Shown here piece by piece: positions 9,973 to 17,426 of a stretch of DNA of 64,000 nt (position 1 is its first letter; the number at the start of each line of letters is the position of its first letter). Location: positions 1 to 64,000 of the forward strand of contig NZ_CCXI01000008.1 in assembly GCF_000820705.1 (NCBI RefSeq), in the 5' to 3' direction. The notes under the pieces are model-generated. The model searched no databases. It saw only the letters and a list, made by a program, of their open reading frames with translations, and was not told the DNA's origin. The position numbers and the translations under genes were made by a program. Source of the DNA: Clostridium polynesiense (GTDB taxonomy: Bacteria; Bacillota; Clostridia; Clostridiales; Clostridiaceae).

Positions 9973-10003
9973 ACAAAGAGCGGTATCTAATACTGCTCTT
10001 TGT
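9973..10003. terminator. Bidirectional hairpin between yfcC copy 1 and deoR
   Basis: ACAAAGAGCGGTAT (9973-9986) pairs with ATACTGCTCTTTGT (9990-10003) with one G-U pair. On the minus strand it is followed by a T-rich tract, which suits deoR. On the plus strand the trailing tract is weak. It overlaps the deoR stop codon. Confidence 0.65.
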
Positions 10004-10781
10004 ATAAATGAGTAGGATTTTCAGTAGTATCCCAAATAGTAATGTTATTAACTTTTGCATATTCTATCCAGTCATTATCAACAGGGGAGTCTGTAATAAT
10101 ATGATTAATATCTTTTAAAGAAGCAATGTATGAAAATGATACACGATTAAATTTAGAGTGGTCAGCTACTAGGAAAGTATTTTTTGAACGGCTTAATACA
10201 ATTTCTTTTATAACTGCATCATTATCATTAGAGTCAGTGATACCTTCTTCGATACTTAAAGAGCGGCAAGATATAAATGCTTTATCAAAGTAATACTTAC
10301 TTAAAGATTGTATTGCATTTCTACCTATAAAGCATTTCCTGGAGGTAGACAAAGAACCACCGACGCTTATAACTTGAATGTTTGAATGCTCACTTAGCAA
10401 GTTAATAATACTTAAAGAGTTGGTGACAATTGTAAGGTTTAGATCGAGAATTTCTTTACAAATATGAAAAGATGTTGTTGATGAATCTAAATAAATTACA
10501 TCATTATTTTTAATGAAATGCTTAGACTGTATAGCTATTTGCTGTTTATTCTCAACAAATATGTTTTCAAGAACTGTATTGCTAACAGTACTTGCAACAC
10601 GATTTTCTATAATAGCACCACCGTGTGTCCTGGTAAGAATGCCTTCTTCTTCAAGAATTTTAAGGTCTCTCCTTATAGTTTCTTCACTGACTGAAAAGGA
10701 CTGTGAAAGATCGATTACTGAAACATTCTTCTTTGTAAGTATCATTTTTTTGATTTGTTCACGACGAACTGCTGGAATCAT
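9987..10781 (-). CDS. DeoR/GlpR-family transcriptional repressor
   Basis: A 264-residue regulator. The N-terminal winged helix-turn-helix spans about residues 3-57 (RREQIKKMI, VSVIDLSQSFSVSEETIRRDL, THGGA). A C-terminal sugar-phosphate isomerase-like sensor domain follows (YLDSSTTSFHICKEI, TNSLSIINLL, VISVGG). DeoR proteins typically release DNA when a phosphorylated sugar from their own pathway binds. It lies on the opposite strand between the two halves of the locus, and its promoter (10818-10846) carries the same AACAAAAACA element found ahead of mtnK. So it is the likely local repressor, also controlling itself. A product of the kinase or isomerase would be the logical inducer (inference). 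Confidence 0.87.
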   Translation of the reverse strand: MIPAVRREQIKKMILTKKNVSVIDLSQSFSVSEETIRRDLKILEEEGILTRTHGGAIIENRVASTVSNTVLENIFVENKQQIAIQSKHFIKNNDVIYLDSSTTSFHICKEILDLNLTIVTNSLSIINLLSEHSNIQVISVGGSLSTSRKCFIGRNAIQSLSKYYFDKAFISCRSLSIEEGITDSNDNDAVIKEIVLSRSKNTFLVADHSKFNRVSFSYIASLKDINHIITDSPVDNDWIEYAKVNNITIWDTTENPTHLYKEQY

Positions 10782-10817
10782 ATGTATAAACCTCTCTTTT
10801 AATTTATTATATAAAAT

Positions 10818-10846
10818 ATTTTAATATACCAAACAAAAACAGTCAA
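10818..10846 (-). promoter_or_regulatory. deoR promoter with operator-like element in the spacer
   Basis: Read on the minus strand: TTGACT (10846-10841), a 17-nt spacer, then TAAAAT (10823-10818). The spacer contains TGTTTTTGTTTGG, the reverse complement of the AACAAAAACA core (10832-10841) repeated ahead of mtnK. A second shared string, AAAAAACCACA, is at 10855-10865 here and inside the mtnK promoter spacer. I see no convincing plus-strand -35/-10 pair for the second yfcC gene in this gap. Confidence 0.6.
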
Positions 10847-10895
10847 TAATTAATAAAAAACCACATTGACTAAAAGAAATTGTGGAGGAATTATT

Positions 10896-12308
10896 ATGGA
10901 GAATAAGAAAAATAAATGGTATAGCAAAATGCCTAATACTTATGTGATATTATTTGCAATCATTATTTTTGCCACAGCCTTGACATGGATAATACAGCCA
11001 GGAGCCTTTGAAAGAGTTGCTGTAGAAGGAACAAATAGATTAGTTATTGTTCCGGGAACTTTCCATGAGGTAGATGGAAATCCAGCAGGGATTTTTGAGA
11101 TGTTTACTGCTATTCCTAAGGGATTACAAGCAGCTTCAAATATTATATTTATGATATTAATTTCATCAGGGGCTTTCAAAATAATTAATTCAACTGGAGC
11201 ATTGGAAAACAGTATAGGGGTTTTGCTTAGGAAAATAAATAAGTCAAAAATTCCATCAAGTGCAGTAGTTTATATTGTTACATTTTTATTTTCTTGTTTA
11301 GGATTAGTAGTTGGACCTGAAATTCAGATTCCATTTACAGTTATTGGAGTCTCCATAGCTTTGGGACTTGGATATGACTTAATTGTTGGACTGGCAATGA
11401 TAGTTGTAGGAGGAGGAATAGGTTTTGCACTTGGACCAATTTGTGCCTCTACAATAGGTACATCTCAGGCTATAGCGGGATTACCACTATTTTCAGGAAT
11501 GCTGCTTAGAACAGTTTGCTGGCTAACGGCAACAATTGCAGGTGCAAGTGTTATTGTATGGTATGGAAATAAGGTTAAAAAAAATCCTGAGAAAAGTTTA
11601 GTTAATGGAATTAGCACAGAAGGGCTTGGTTTTTCGAAAAATTTCGATGAATATACAATAAATAAAAAGGATAAGTATGTTTTATTAGCGTTACTTGGAT
11701 TATTTATCGCTTTAATTATTGGACCAATAAAGTATGGCTGGTATCTTGATGAAATGATGACTGCATTTTTGGTGGTTGCTATTATTGTTGCCATTATTAC
11801 CAAAATGCCAATTAATAAGGCTATAGATATCTTTACAAGTGGAGCTGGTGTGATGTTTGGTGCAGCCATGATGGTTGGTCTTGGTCGTGCAATACAAATT
11901 ATCCTTGAAAATGGTAATATCCTAGATAGTGTTATTTATGGACTCTCACAAAAATTAGATATGTTTGGCAAATATTCTTCAGCAATTATAATGACAATAA
12001 TACATGGGCTAATAAATTTTTTAATACCATCAGGAAGTGGACAAGCTGCAGCTACAATACCTATTATGTTCCCATTAGGAGAGGTAGTTGGGCTTACAAA
12101 TCAAGTTAGCATTTTAGCCTTCCAAATTGGAGACGGCATAACAAATATAATTTATCCAACACTAGGGTCACTTATGGCAATGTGTGGACTTGCACGTGTT
12201 CCTTTTGGAAAGTGGGTAAAGTTTGCATATAAGGTAGTTTTAATTGTATACGCAGTTACATGGGTGTTTTTACTGTTTGCAGTGAAGATAAATTGGGGAC
12301 CATTTTAA
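10896..12308 (+). CDS. yfcC: YfcC-family membrane transporter (copy 2)
   Basis: A 470-residue paralogue of the transporter at 8532-9956, sharing KMPNTYVILF, VGPEIQIPF, VSIALGLGYDLIVGLAM, LIPSGSGQAAATIP and the ending CGLARVPFGKWVKFAYK. The ATG at 10896 has GGAGG at 10884-10888; a TTG at 10866 would run through that ribosome site and is rejected. First gene of the rightward operon with aldolase, dehydrogenase and isomerase. The signature differs from copy 1 (GQAAATIPIM here, GLTVTMMPIL there), which hints at different ligands: perhaps methylthioribose versus deoxyribose, or uptake versus product exchange. The direction of transport is unknown. Confidence 0.82.
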   Translation: MENKKNKWYSKMPNTYVILFAIIIFATALTWIIQPGAFERVAVEGTNRLVIVPGTFHEVDGNPAGIFEMFTAIPKGLQAASNIIFMILISSGAFKIINSTGALENSIGVLLRKINKSKIPSSAVVYIVTFLFSCLGLVVGPEIQIPFTVIGVSIALGLGYDLIVGLAMIVVGGGIGFALGPICASTIGTSQAIAGLPLFSGMLLRTVCWLTATIAGASVIVWYGNKVKKNPEKSLVNGISTEGLGFSKNFDEYTINKKDKYVLLALLGLFIALIIGPIKYGWYLDEMMTAFLVVAIIVAIITKMPINKAIDIFTSGAGVMFGAAMMVGLGRAIQIILENGNILDSVIYGLSQKLDMFGKYSSAIIMTIIHGLINFLIPSGSGQAAATIPIMFPLGEVVGLTNQVSILAFQIGDGITNIIYPTLGSLMAMCGLARVPFGKWVKFAYKVVLIVYAVTWVFLLFAVKINWGPF

Positions 12309-12334
12309 AAATTACACTAAAAAAGGAGAAAGAA

Positions 12335-12976
12335 ATGAAAGAGTGGAATGAAATTAAAAAAAGAGTAAAAGAAGTAGCTACGAGAGCATATAAAGAGGGT
12401 CTAGTAGCTGGAACTAGTGGAAATGTAAGTTATTATGATAGGGAAAGCAATAAAGTATTTATTACACCAACAAATGGTGATTATTTAGCAATGAAACCAG
12501 AAGATATTGTTGTGATTAACTTAGATGGAGAAGTTGTAGAAGGAAAGTTTAAGCCATCTTCAGAATGGTTGTTACATGTTGAACTTTATAAACATTATGA
12601 TCATGTTAATTCAGTAATACACACCCACTCACCATATGCAACAGGATTTGCAATTGTAGATGAAAAAATTCCTCTAATATTAGTTGAGATGTTGCCTTTC
12701 TTAGGGGGAGATATACCAGTGGCTAGATTTGGAATGCCCGGAACTTCAGAAGTTGGATTACATGCAGTTGATGTTATGGCAAATAGAAATGCAGCTTTAC
12801 TTCAAAATCATGGAGTTGTAGCTGTAGGTAATACTCCAGAGCAAGCATACATACGAGCTATTTACGTTGAAGATGCAGCAAAGGCATATCATTATGCAAA
12901 GCTTATGGGAGAGCCACAGATGGTACCAGAGAAAGCGCAAGATATATTAAGGGAAAGATATAATTTGAAAAAGTAG
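12335..12976 (+). CDS. Class II aldolase, FucA/DrdA-like pentulose-1-phosphate aldolase
   Basis: A 213-residue zinc aldolase of the fuculose-phosphate aldolase/RhaD family. It should cleave a 1-phosphoketose into DHAP plus an aldehyde. Seen: phosphate-binding AGTSGNVS (25-32), PSSEW with catalytic Glu77, zinc ligands His96 and His98 in HTHSPYA, and His159 in LLQNHGVV. All residues needed for catalysis are present. The ATG at 12335 follows AAGGAG at 12323-12328; a longer frame starts inside the transporter gene but lacks a ribosome site. With a methylthioribulose- or 5-deoxyribulose-1-phosphate substrate, products would be DHAP and methylthioacetaldehyde or acetaldehyde. A fuculose or rhamnulose phosphate substrate is less likely, as no isomerase or kinase for those sugars is linked. 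The MtnB dehydratase shares the fold but would not fit a locus with no later salvage enzymes. Confidence 0.85.
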   Translation: MKEWNEIKKRVKEVATRAYKEGLVAGTSGNVSYYDRESNKVFITPTNGDYLAMKPEDIVVINLDGEVVEGKFKPSSEWLLHVELYKHYDHVNSVIHTHSPYATGFAIVDEKIPLILVEMLPFLGGDIPVARFGMPGTSEVGLHAVDVMANRNAALLQNHGVVAVGNTPEQAYIRAIYVEDAAKAYHYAKLMGEPQMVPEKAQDILRERYNLKK

Positions 12977-12985
12977 GTGGTTTAT

Positions 12986-14137
12986 ATGATAAAAACATTT
13001 GCAGCAGCACCAATGAGTTTATTTGGATATGGTTCGAGAAAAGAGCTAATACCTTTACTAAAAAGGGAAGGAGTAAAGAAGGCGCTTGTTGTTACAGATA
13101 AGGTTCTGTTTGAAATAGGAATAGTTAGTAAAATTACAGAAGTATTGGATGAAGCACAAATTGCATATACCATATATAAGGATGTTACTCCTAATCCAAC
13201 TTTAGATAATGTGGAAAACGGCAGTGCTAGGTACAAAGAAGAAAATTGTGACTTTATTGTGGCTATTGGTGGAGGATCTGCAAATGACTGCGCTAAGGCA
13301 ATAAATGTTTTAATATCAAATGGTGGAAGTATTAAAGATTACCAAGGTGGAAATAAGAGTAAAAATAAAGGCAAGTTGCTGGTTGCAATAAATACAACAG
13401 CGGGTACTGCTAGTGAAATTTCAAGAGCTTATTTAATTAGCGATGAAAAGGAAAAAAGAAAGCTAATATTTAAGGATGATTATGCAATGCCGTCTATAGC
13501 AGTTAATGACATAGAACTTATGATGGGATTACCTAAGAGTATAACTGCTCAAACAGGGATGGATGCATTAACACATGCTATTGAAGGATTAGTTTCTAAA
13601 AATAATTCGGTTTTAACTAATATTTTAGCAATTAAAGCCATTGAACTCATTTATAAATATCTGCCTAAAGCTGTAGAAGATTTAGGTAATGTGGAAGCAA
13701 GAGATGCTATGGCTTATGGTCAATACATAGCAGGATTAAGCTTTGGTAATGCAGGGTTAGGCTTGGTACATGCTATGGCTCATCAAATAGGAGCAACTTA
13801 TAATTTACCACATGGTTTATGTAATGCGGTATTATTGCCAGAAATAATGGAATTCAATAAAAATTCATGTATAAAGGACTATGCTTTAATTGCAGAAAGC
13901 ATAAAACCTATAGAATGCATAAACATGACAGAGAAAGAAAAAGCAAGTTATGCAGTTAGATTAATTAAAGAGTTATCAGAAAGAGTTGGAACTTCACAAT
14001 CTTTAACTGATATTGGAGTTAAGGAAGAGGATATTGATATATTGGCAGAAAAATCTCTTCAAGATGGTTGTATTTTTACATCGCCAGTTATGCCAACTAA
14101 GGAAGAAATAATAAATATATTAAGAAGGCTAATGTAA
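12986..14137 (+). CDS. Iron-containing alcohol dehydrogenase (group III, FucO-like)
   Basis: A 383-residue NAD(P)-dependent dehydrogenase. It has the nucleotide-binding GGGSANDCAKA (95-105), TTAGTASE, and metal ligands Asp193 and His197 (GMDALTHAIEG), His262 and His276 (VHAMAHQIGATYNLPHG). The ATG at 12986 follows AGGTGG at 12975-12980; a GTG nine bases upstream overlaps that site. In FucO-type pathways this enzyme reduces the aldehyde released by the class II aldolase to an alcohol and regenerates NAD. By analogy it would turn acetaldehyde into ethanol, or methylthioacetaldehyde into 2-methylthioethanol. It begins 9 nt after the aldolase stop, so coupled translation is likely. Confidence 0.87.
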   Translation: MIKTFAAAPMSLFGYGSRKELIPLLKREGVKKALVVTDKVLFEIGIVSKITEVLDEAQIAYTIYKDVTPNPTLDNVENGSARYKEENCDFIVAIGGGSANDCAKAINVLISNGGSIKDYQGGNKSKNKGKLLVAINTTAGTASEISRAYLISDEKEKRKLIFKDDYAMPSIAVNDIELMMGLPKSITAQTGMDALTHAIEGLVSKNNSVLTNILAIKAIELIYKYLPKAVEDLGNVEARDAMAYGQYIAGLSFGNAGLGLVHAMAHQIGATYNLPHGLCNAVLLPEIMEFNKNSCIKDYALIAESIKPIECINMTEKEKASYAVRLIKELSERVGTSQSLTDIGVKEEDIDILAEKSLQDGCIFTSPVMPTKEEIINILRRLM

Positions 14138-14152
14138 TTGGAGGAAGTTAAA

Positions 14153-15184
14153 ATGATAAGAGCAGATAAAGATCTAGCATTTATGCTTCAATATGAAAAT
14201 GTTGCATGGTATGAAGAGGGAAAAGTTAGCATATTAGATAGAAGAATTTACCCAACAAAAGTTGAATTTGTTATATGTAAGCATCACTCAGAAGTGGCAC
14301 AAGCAATTACGGATATGGTAACTCAAAGTGCAGGACCTTATTTAGCGGCAGGAATGGGGATGGCTTTAGCTGCATATGAATGCAAAAATATGTCTAAAAA
14401 TGAGCAATTAGAATATTTGAAAAAGGCTGCATATACGTTATCGCATGCAAGACCAACTACAGCAGCTCGTATGGAGATTATTACAAAAAAATGTTATGAA
14501 GAAGCAGTTCAAGCTTTAGAAAATGGTAAAGAAACTGATCAATCAATATTTTTACATACATTAGAAGAAATAAATAATAAGTACTTAAGAATAGGAGAAG
14601 TAGCAAAGTATTTAGTTGATATGTTTCCGGATAAGGGAACAGTATTAACTCAATGTTTTGGGGAAACTATTGTTGGGTTAATGCTTAAGGAAGCTAAGTT
14701 AAGAAAAAAAGATATTAAGATTATGTGTGCAGAGACAAGACCATATTTTCAAGGGGCCAGGCTCACTGCAAGCGTTGCTTATGATCAGGGATTTGATGTA
14801 ACAGTTGTAACAGATAATATGATAGCTTATGCCATGAAAAATGGATTAATAGATTTATTTACATCAGCTGCTGATGCAATATCTTTAGATGGACATGTTG
14901 TTAATAAGGTAGGAACATATCAAATTGCTATACTATGCAAGCATTTTGGAATACCTTACTTTGCAACAGGTATTCCTGACAAATCCCATGAAGACATAAA
15001 CTCTGTTCATATTGAAATGAGAGATGGGGATTTTGTTCTTCAGGCAATGGGAGTAAGAACAGCTATGGAAGGTGTTAAGGGACTATATCCATCCTTTGAT
15101 ATTACGCCACCTGAGCTAGTTAGTGGAATTGTAACTAATAAGGGTATTTATTCAGCATATGATTTAAACAGATATTATAAGTAG
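14153..15184 (+). CDS. mtnA: Divergent MtnA-type (eIF2B-alpha-like) sugar-1-phosphate isomerase
   Basis: A 343-residue member of the MtnA/eIF2B-alpha/ribose-1,5-bisphosphate isomerase family that converts an aldose-1-phosphate to a ketose-1-phosphate. Family landmarks are the ARPTTA loop, VLTQC with the catalytic cysteine (Cys168), AETRPYFQGARLTA, VVTDNM, AADAISLDGHVVNKVGTYQIA with the catalytic aspartate (Asp241), and ITPPELVSGIVTNKG. It departs from typical MtnA at the active site: TQCFGE replaces the usual THCNAG-like string and DRRIYP replaces DQRLLP. This fits a shifted substrate such as 5-deoxyribose-1-phosphate (DrdI-like). The ATG has GGAGG at 14140-14144; a TTG at 14138 would include that site. 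Last gene of the operon. Confidence 0.82.
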   Translation: MIRADKDLAFMLQYENVAWYEEGKVSILDRRIYPTKVEFVICKHHSEVAQAITDMVTQSAGPYLAAGMGMALAAYECKNMSKNEQLEYLKKAAYTLSHARPTTAARMEIITKKCYEEAVQALENGKETDQSIFLHTLEEINNKYLRIGEVAKYLVDMFPDKGTVLTQCFGETIVGLMLKEAKLRKKDIKIMCAETRPYFQGARLTASVAYDQGFDVTVVTDNMIAYAMKNGLIDLFTSAADAISLDGHVVNKVGTYQIAILCKHFGIPYFATGIPDKSHEDINSVHIEMRDGDFVLQAMGVRTAMEGVKGLYPSFDITPPELVSGIVTNKGIYSAYDLNRYYK

Positions 15185-15262
15185 TTGATTTTTAAGCAGT
15201 AAACAAAATAAAGAAAAAGACTATGTAAATATTTAGGCTACAAAAAATCAAAGTTTTTAATT

Positions 15263-15305
15263 GGGAACGTTAGAAGACTTTTTACAGAAATTTTCTAACG
15301 TTCTC
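15263..15305. terminator. Hairpin between convergent mtnA-type and serine hydrolase genes
   Basis: GGGAACGTTAGAA (15263-15275) pairs with TTCTAACGTTCTC (15293-15305), with one G-U pair. There is no long T-run on either side, but the convergent position suggests a shared transcription end. Confidence 0.55.
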
Positions 15306-15321
15306 GTAATTAGCTTATAAT

Positions 15322-16377
15322 TTATTTGTTAATGTGATAATTATAAATCATTTTAGAAATTTCAGCTATTTTCTCATGTGCATTCTCAATATTATAAGTA
15401 TATACTACTAAAATATAGGGGTTTTCAGTAAAAATAATACCTACATCATTTACATAATAATCATACTCACCGGTTTTATGTGCAGATATATCCTGAGGAA
15501 TATATTTGTCAATTCTGTCATGAAATACTGTACCTTTCATAACGTCAATTAAATGGGCATAATTACTGTTTGTCCTGTTATCATAAAGATATTTCAAAAT
15601 AGTAAATTCACCTTGAGGGGTGATATAATTGCCGGAAGTATCCATGTTTATACCAAACTTTTTATTTACCATACTCCTAACTTTTTTATATCCTCCCAGT
15701 GTTCTGAATAGCATATTAGTTGCAATATTATCAGAATATATTATGGAATAATCCAGAAGCTCTTGAATTTTAAAAGGCTGTGATTTATCCTGATTCTGAA
15801 GTATTCCTGTACCGTCTTCATTATCTGACTCCTTGTACTTTATAGAGTCATCTAAAGATAACCTTCCTTTTTCTGCCCAGTCATAGGCAATCATATTAAG
15901 CTGAACCTTAACAGTGCTGGCAGCTAAAAAAATTTTATTTTCATTTATGGATATTTTCTCTCCGGTGCTGGTATCATAATATATAAATCCTAAGCTGTTT
16001 AAGTCTGCTCCCATATAATTTTTTATGTTATTTTCCATTTCTTTCAAAAGAGTTTCGGCTTCTGAAGCTGTTGATTTATTATGCTGTGAGCCTTCTGATA
16101 GTTTATTATCAGCTTCATAGCCTTCCTTGGAAACCTCTTCAGAGTTTATGTAAGAATCTAATTCAGAGGAGTTTTCATCTGAATTCACAGAGGGATTTTG
16201 CTGTTTATCAGCAGCACTGACACCTTCAGCTTTTGATTTGTTGGTATGAGGATGGTTGTCCATTGCAGATATTTTAGAGTTAATCAGCATTATCCCTGTA
16301 AGGGACAATGTAAGAATGAAAGCAGTAACTATTAAATTTTTGGTGAGAATTGTTTTTTTTCTCTTTTTCTTCTTCAT
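15322..16377 (-). CDS. Membrane-anchored class A beta-lactamase-like serine hydrolase
   Basis: A 351-residue protein. A lysine-rich N-terminus and one hydrophobic segment (about 14-33) anchor it outside the cell. A low-complexity Ser/Asn/Glu linker (about 40-105) spans the wall, and the beta-lactamase2 fold follows. Catalytic motifs are STVK (Ser154, Lys157), SDN (215-217) and KTG (301-303). The omega-loop glutamate of true class A enzymes (ExxLN) is not evident; the region reads GNYITPQGEF. So it may bind or slowly process peptidoglycan-like substrates rather than destroy beta-lactams. Monocistronic and convergent with the catabolic locus. Confidence 0.8.
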   Translation of the reverse strand: MKKKKRKKTILTKNLIVTAFILTLSLTGIMLINSKISAMDNHPHTNKSKAEGVSAADKQQNPSVNSDENSSELDSYINSEEVSKEGYEADNKLSEGSQHNKSTASEAETLLKEMENNIKNYMGADLNSLGFIYYDTSTGEKISINENKIFLAASTVKVQLNMIAYDWAEKGRLSLDDSIKYKESDNEDGTGILQNQDKSQPFKIQELLDYSIIYSDNIATNMLFRTLGGYKKVRSMVNKKFGINMDTSGNYITPQGEFTILKYLYDNRTNSNYAHLIDVMKGTVFHDRIDKYIPQDISAHKTGEYDYYVNDVGIIFTENPYILVVYTYNIENAHEKIAEISKMIYNYHINK

Positions 16378-16621
16378 GCCAGTAACACCTCCTAATTATA
16401 TGGTAATATACTTTAACTGTAAGTTAAAGCTTCCTGAATTTTCTTAAAAAAATGTTTAATATTATTACTGAAATTTTAATAAAAGAGTGATAACATATTT
16501 ATTAATATGTGAGAGTTACACATATATTAGAATAGACAACTCATTACAATATGTATAAATAATAAAAGATTAAATGTTTGAAAATTTTAAAAGAGTGTTA
16601 ATGCTGGGAGGAGAATGTTTG

Positions 16622-17191
16622 ATGAGTGATATTATAGATTTTAATGAGCTTAAAAATAAAGCTAATGAAAAAGATGTAGATAAATTTGAACAGTATATAT
16701 ATGGGCTTTATTATTCTATGTCCTCGGGAGACATAACTATGGCAGAGGTGTCTAACAAAATAAGGGAATATATGGAGCATAATAATATTTCTGAGGAGAA
16801 ACTCTTTAATATTCAGAAAAAGCTCATGGATAGATATGGAGTAGACATGGATTCGTTAAATAATCAGATGAAAAACTTTGGGATAGATATGGATAAATTA
16901 GGTATAGACCCCAAAAGTCCAAATTACGAAGCCTTTAGGAAAAGTGCTAGCTTTTATGAAAAATATAAAGAGAGAATTGCAGCAAAATCCTTTACTACCT
17001 ATACTATTAAAAACAGCGTAAATGAATTGGAAATTTTAATTGCAGAAAGCGATATTATATTGAAAAGCTATAAAAATATAGATTTAAAGGATGTAGAACT
17101 AAATGAATTCCTGGTTTCTTACAAAAAAGTTATAAACAACAAAGAATTAACTATAACTATATGTGAAAACACTTCTACTTATCAATACTAA
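16622..17191 (+). CDS. DUF3867-like clostridial protein of unknown function
   Basis: A 189-residue soluble, charged, mostly helical protein, recalled as the DUF3867 type found in clostridia. It has no signal peptide, membrane segment or catalytic motif. A weak internal pattern repeats MDSLNNQMKNFGIDMDKLGI, suggesting tandem helical units around residues 75-110. GGGAGGAG at 16606-16613 fixes ATG 16622 as start; an upstream ATG at 16574 is in frame but has no site. Divergent from the serine hydrolase gene. Function unknown. Confidence 0.6.
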   Translation: MSDIIDFNELKNKANEKDVDKFEQYIYGLYYSMSSGDITMAEVSNKIREYMEHNNISEEKLFNIQKKLMDRYGVDMDSLNNQMKNFGIDMDKLGIDPKSPNYEAFRKSASFYEKYKERIAAKSFTTYTIKNSVNELEILIAESDIILKSYKNIDLKDVELNEFLVSYKKVINNKELTITICENTSTYQY

Positions 17192-17290
17192 TATAAATAG
17201 ATATTTGACTTTTATAAACTATTTTTCAATAGCCTTTATTCTGCCTCCGATAAACCTTAAGTAAAAAAATATTGATTAAATTTTAACAAT

Positions 17291-17335
17291 ATGTTAACAT
17301 TAATTTGACTCCGTTAACATACTTATTATGTTAAT
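17291..17335 (+). promoter_or_regulatory. Promoter flanked by three GTTAAC-type palindromes
   Basis: ATGTTAACAT, a perfect palindrome, is at 17291-17300. CGTTAACAT follows at 17312-17320 and ATGTTAAT at 17328-17335. A TTGACT hexamer at 17305-17310 sits between the first two, with a possible -10 (TATGTT, 17327-17332) inside the third. Three evenly placed half-sites around a promoter suggest an operator. The regulator is unknown; the arrangement does not match the Rex consensus. Confidence 0.45.
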
Positions 17336-17426
17336 TATAAGGAGCGTGCAAATTACACTATAATTAAAACAGTCTACCAACGATATAAGTAACAAATAAG
17401 GTATGACATTAGGAGGACAAGGAATT

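Noticed and set aside
10513-10824. Plus-strand open frame opposite deoR
   Set aside because: Shadow of the deoR gene, with no ribosome site and no recognisable domain.
12335-12976. Methylthioribulose-1-phosphate dehydratase (MtnB)
   Set aside because: MtnB shares the class II aldolase fold, but the later salvage genes (mtnC, mtnD, mtnW/X) are absent, Glu77 of the aldolase type is present, and an aldehyde-reducing dehydrogenase follows.
12335-14137. Fucose or rhamnose catabolism
   Set aside because: FucA/FucO-like genes occur, but no fucose or rhamnose isomerase or kinase; the kinase and isomerase are MtnK/MtnA types.
17291-17320. Rex operator ahead of the PNPOx-like lipoprotein
   Set aside because: GTTAAC palindromes are present, but the TTGTTAA-N4-TTAACAA layout is not.
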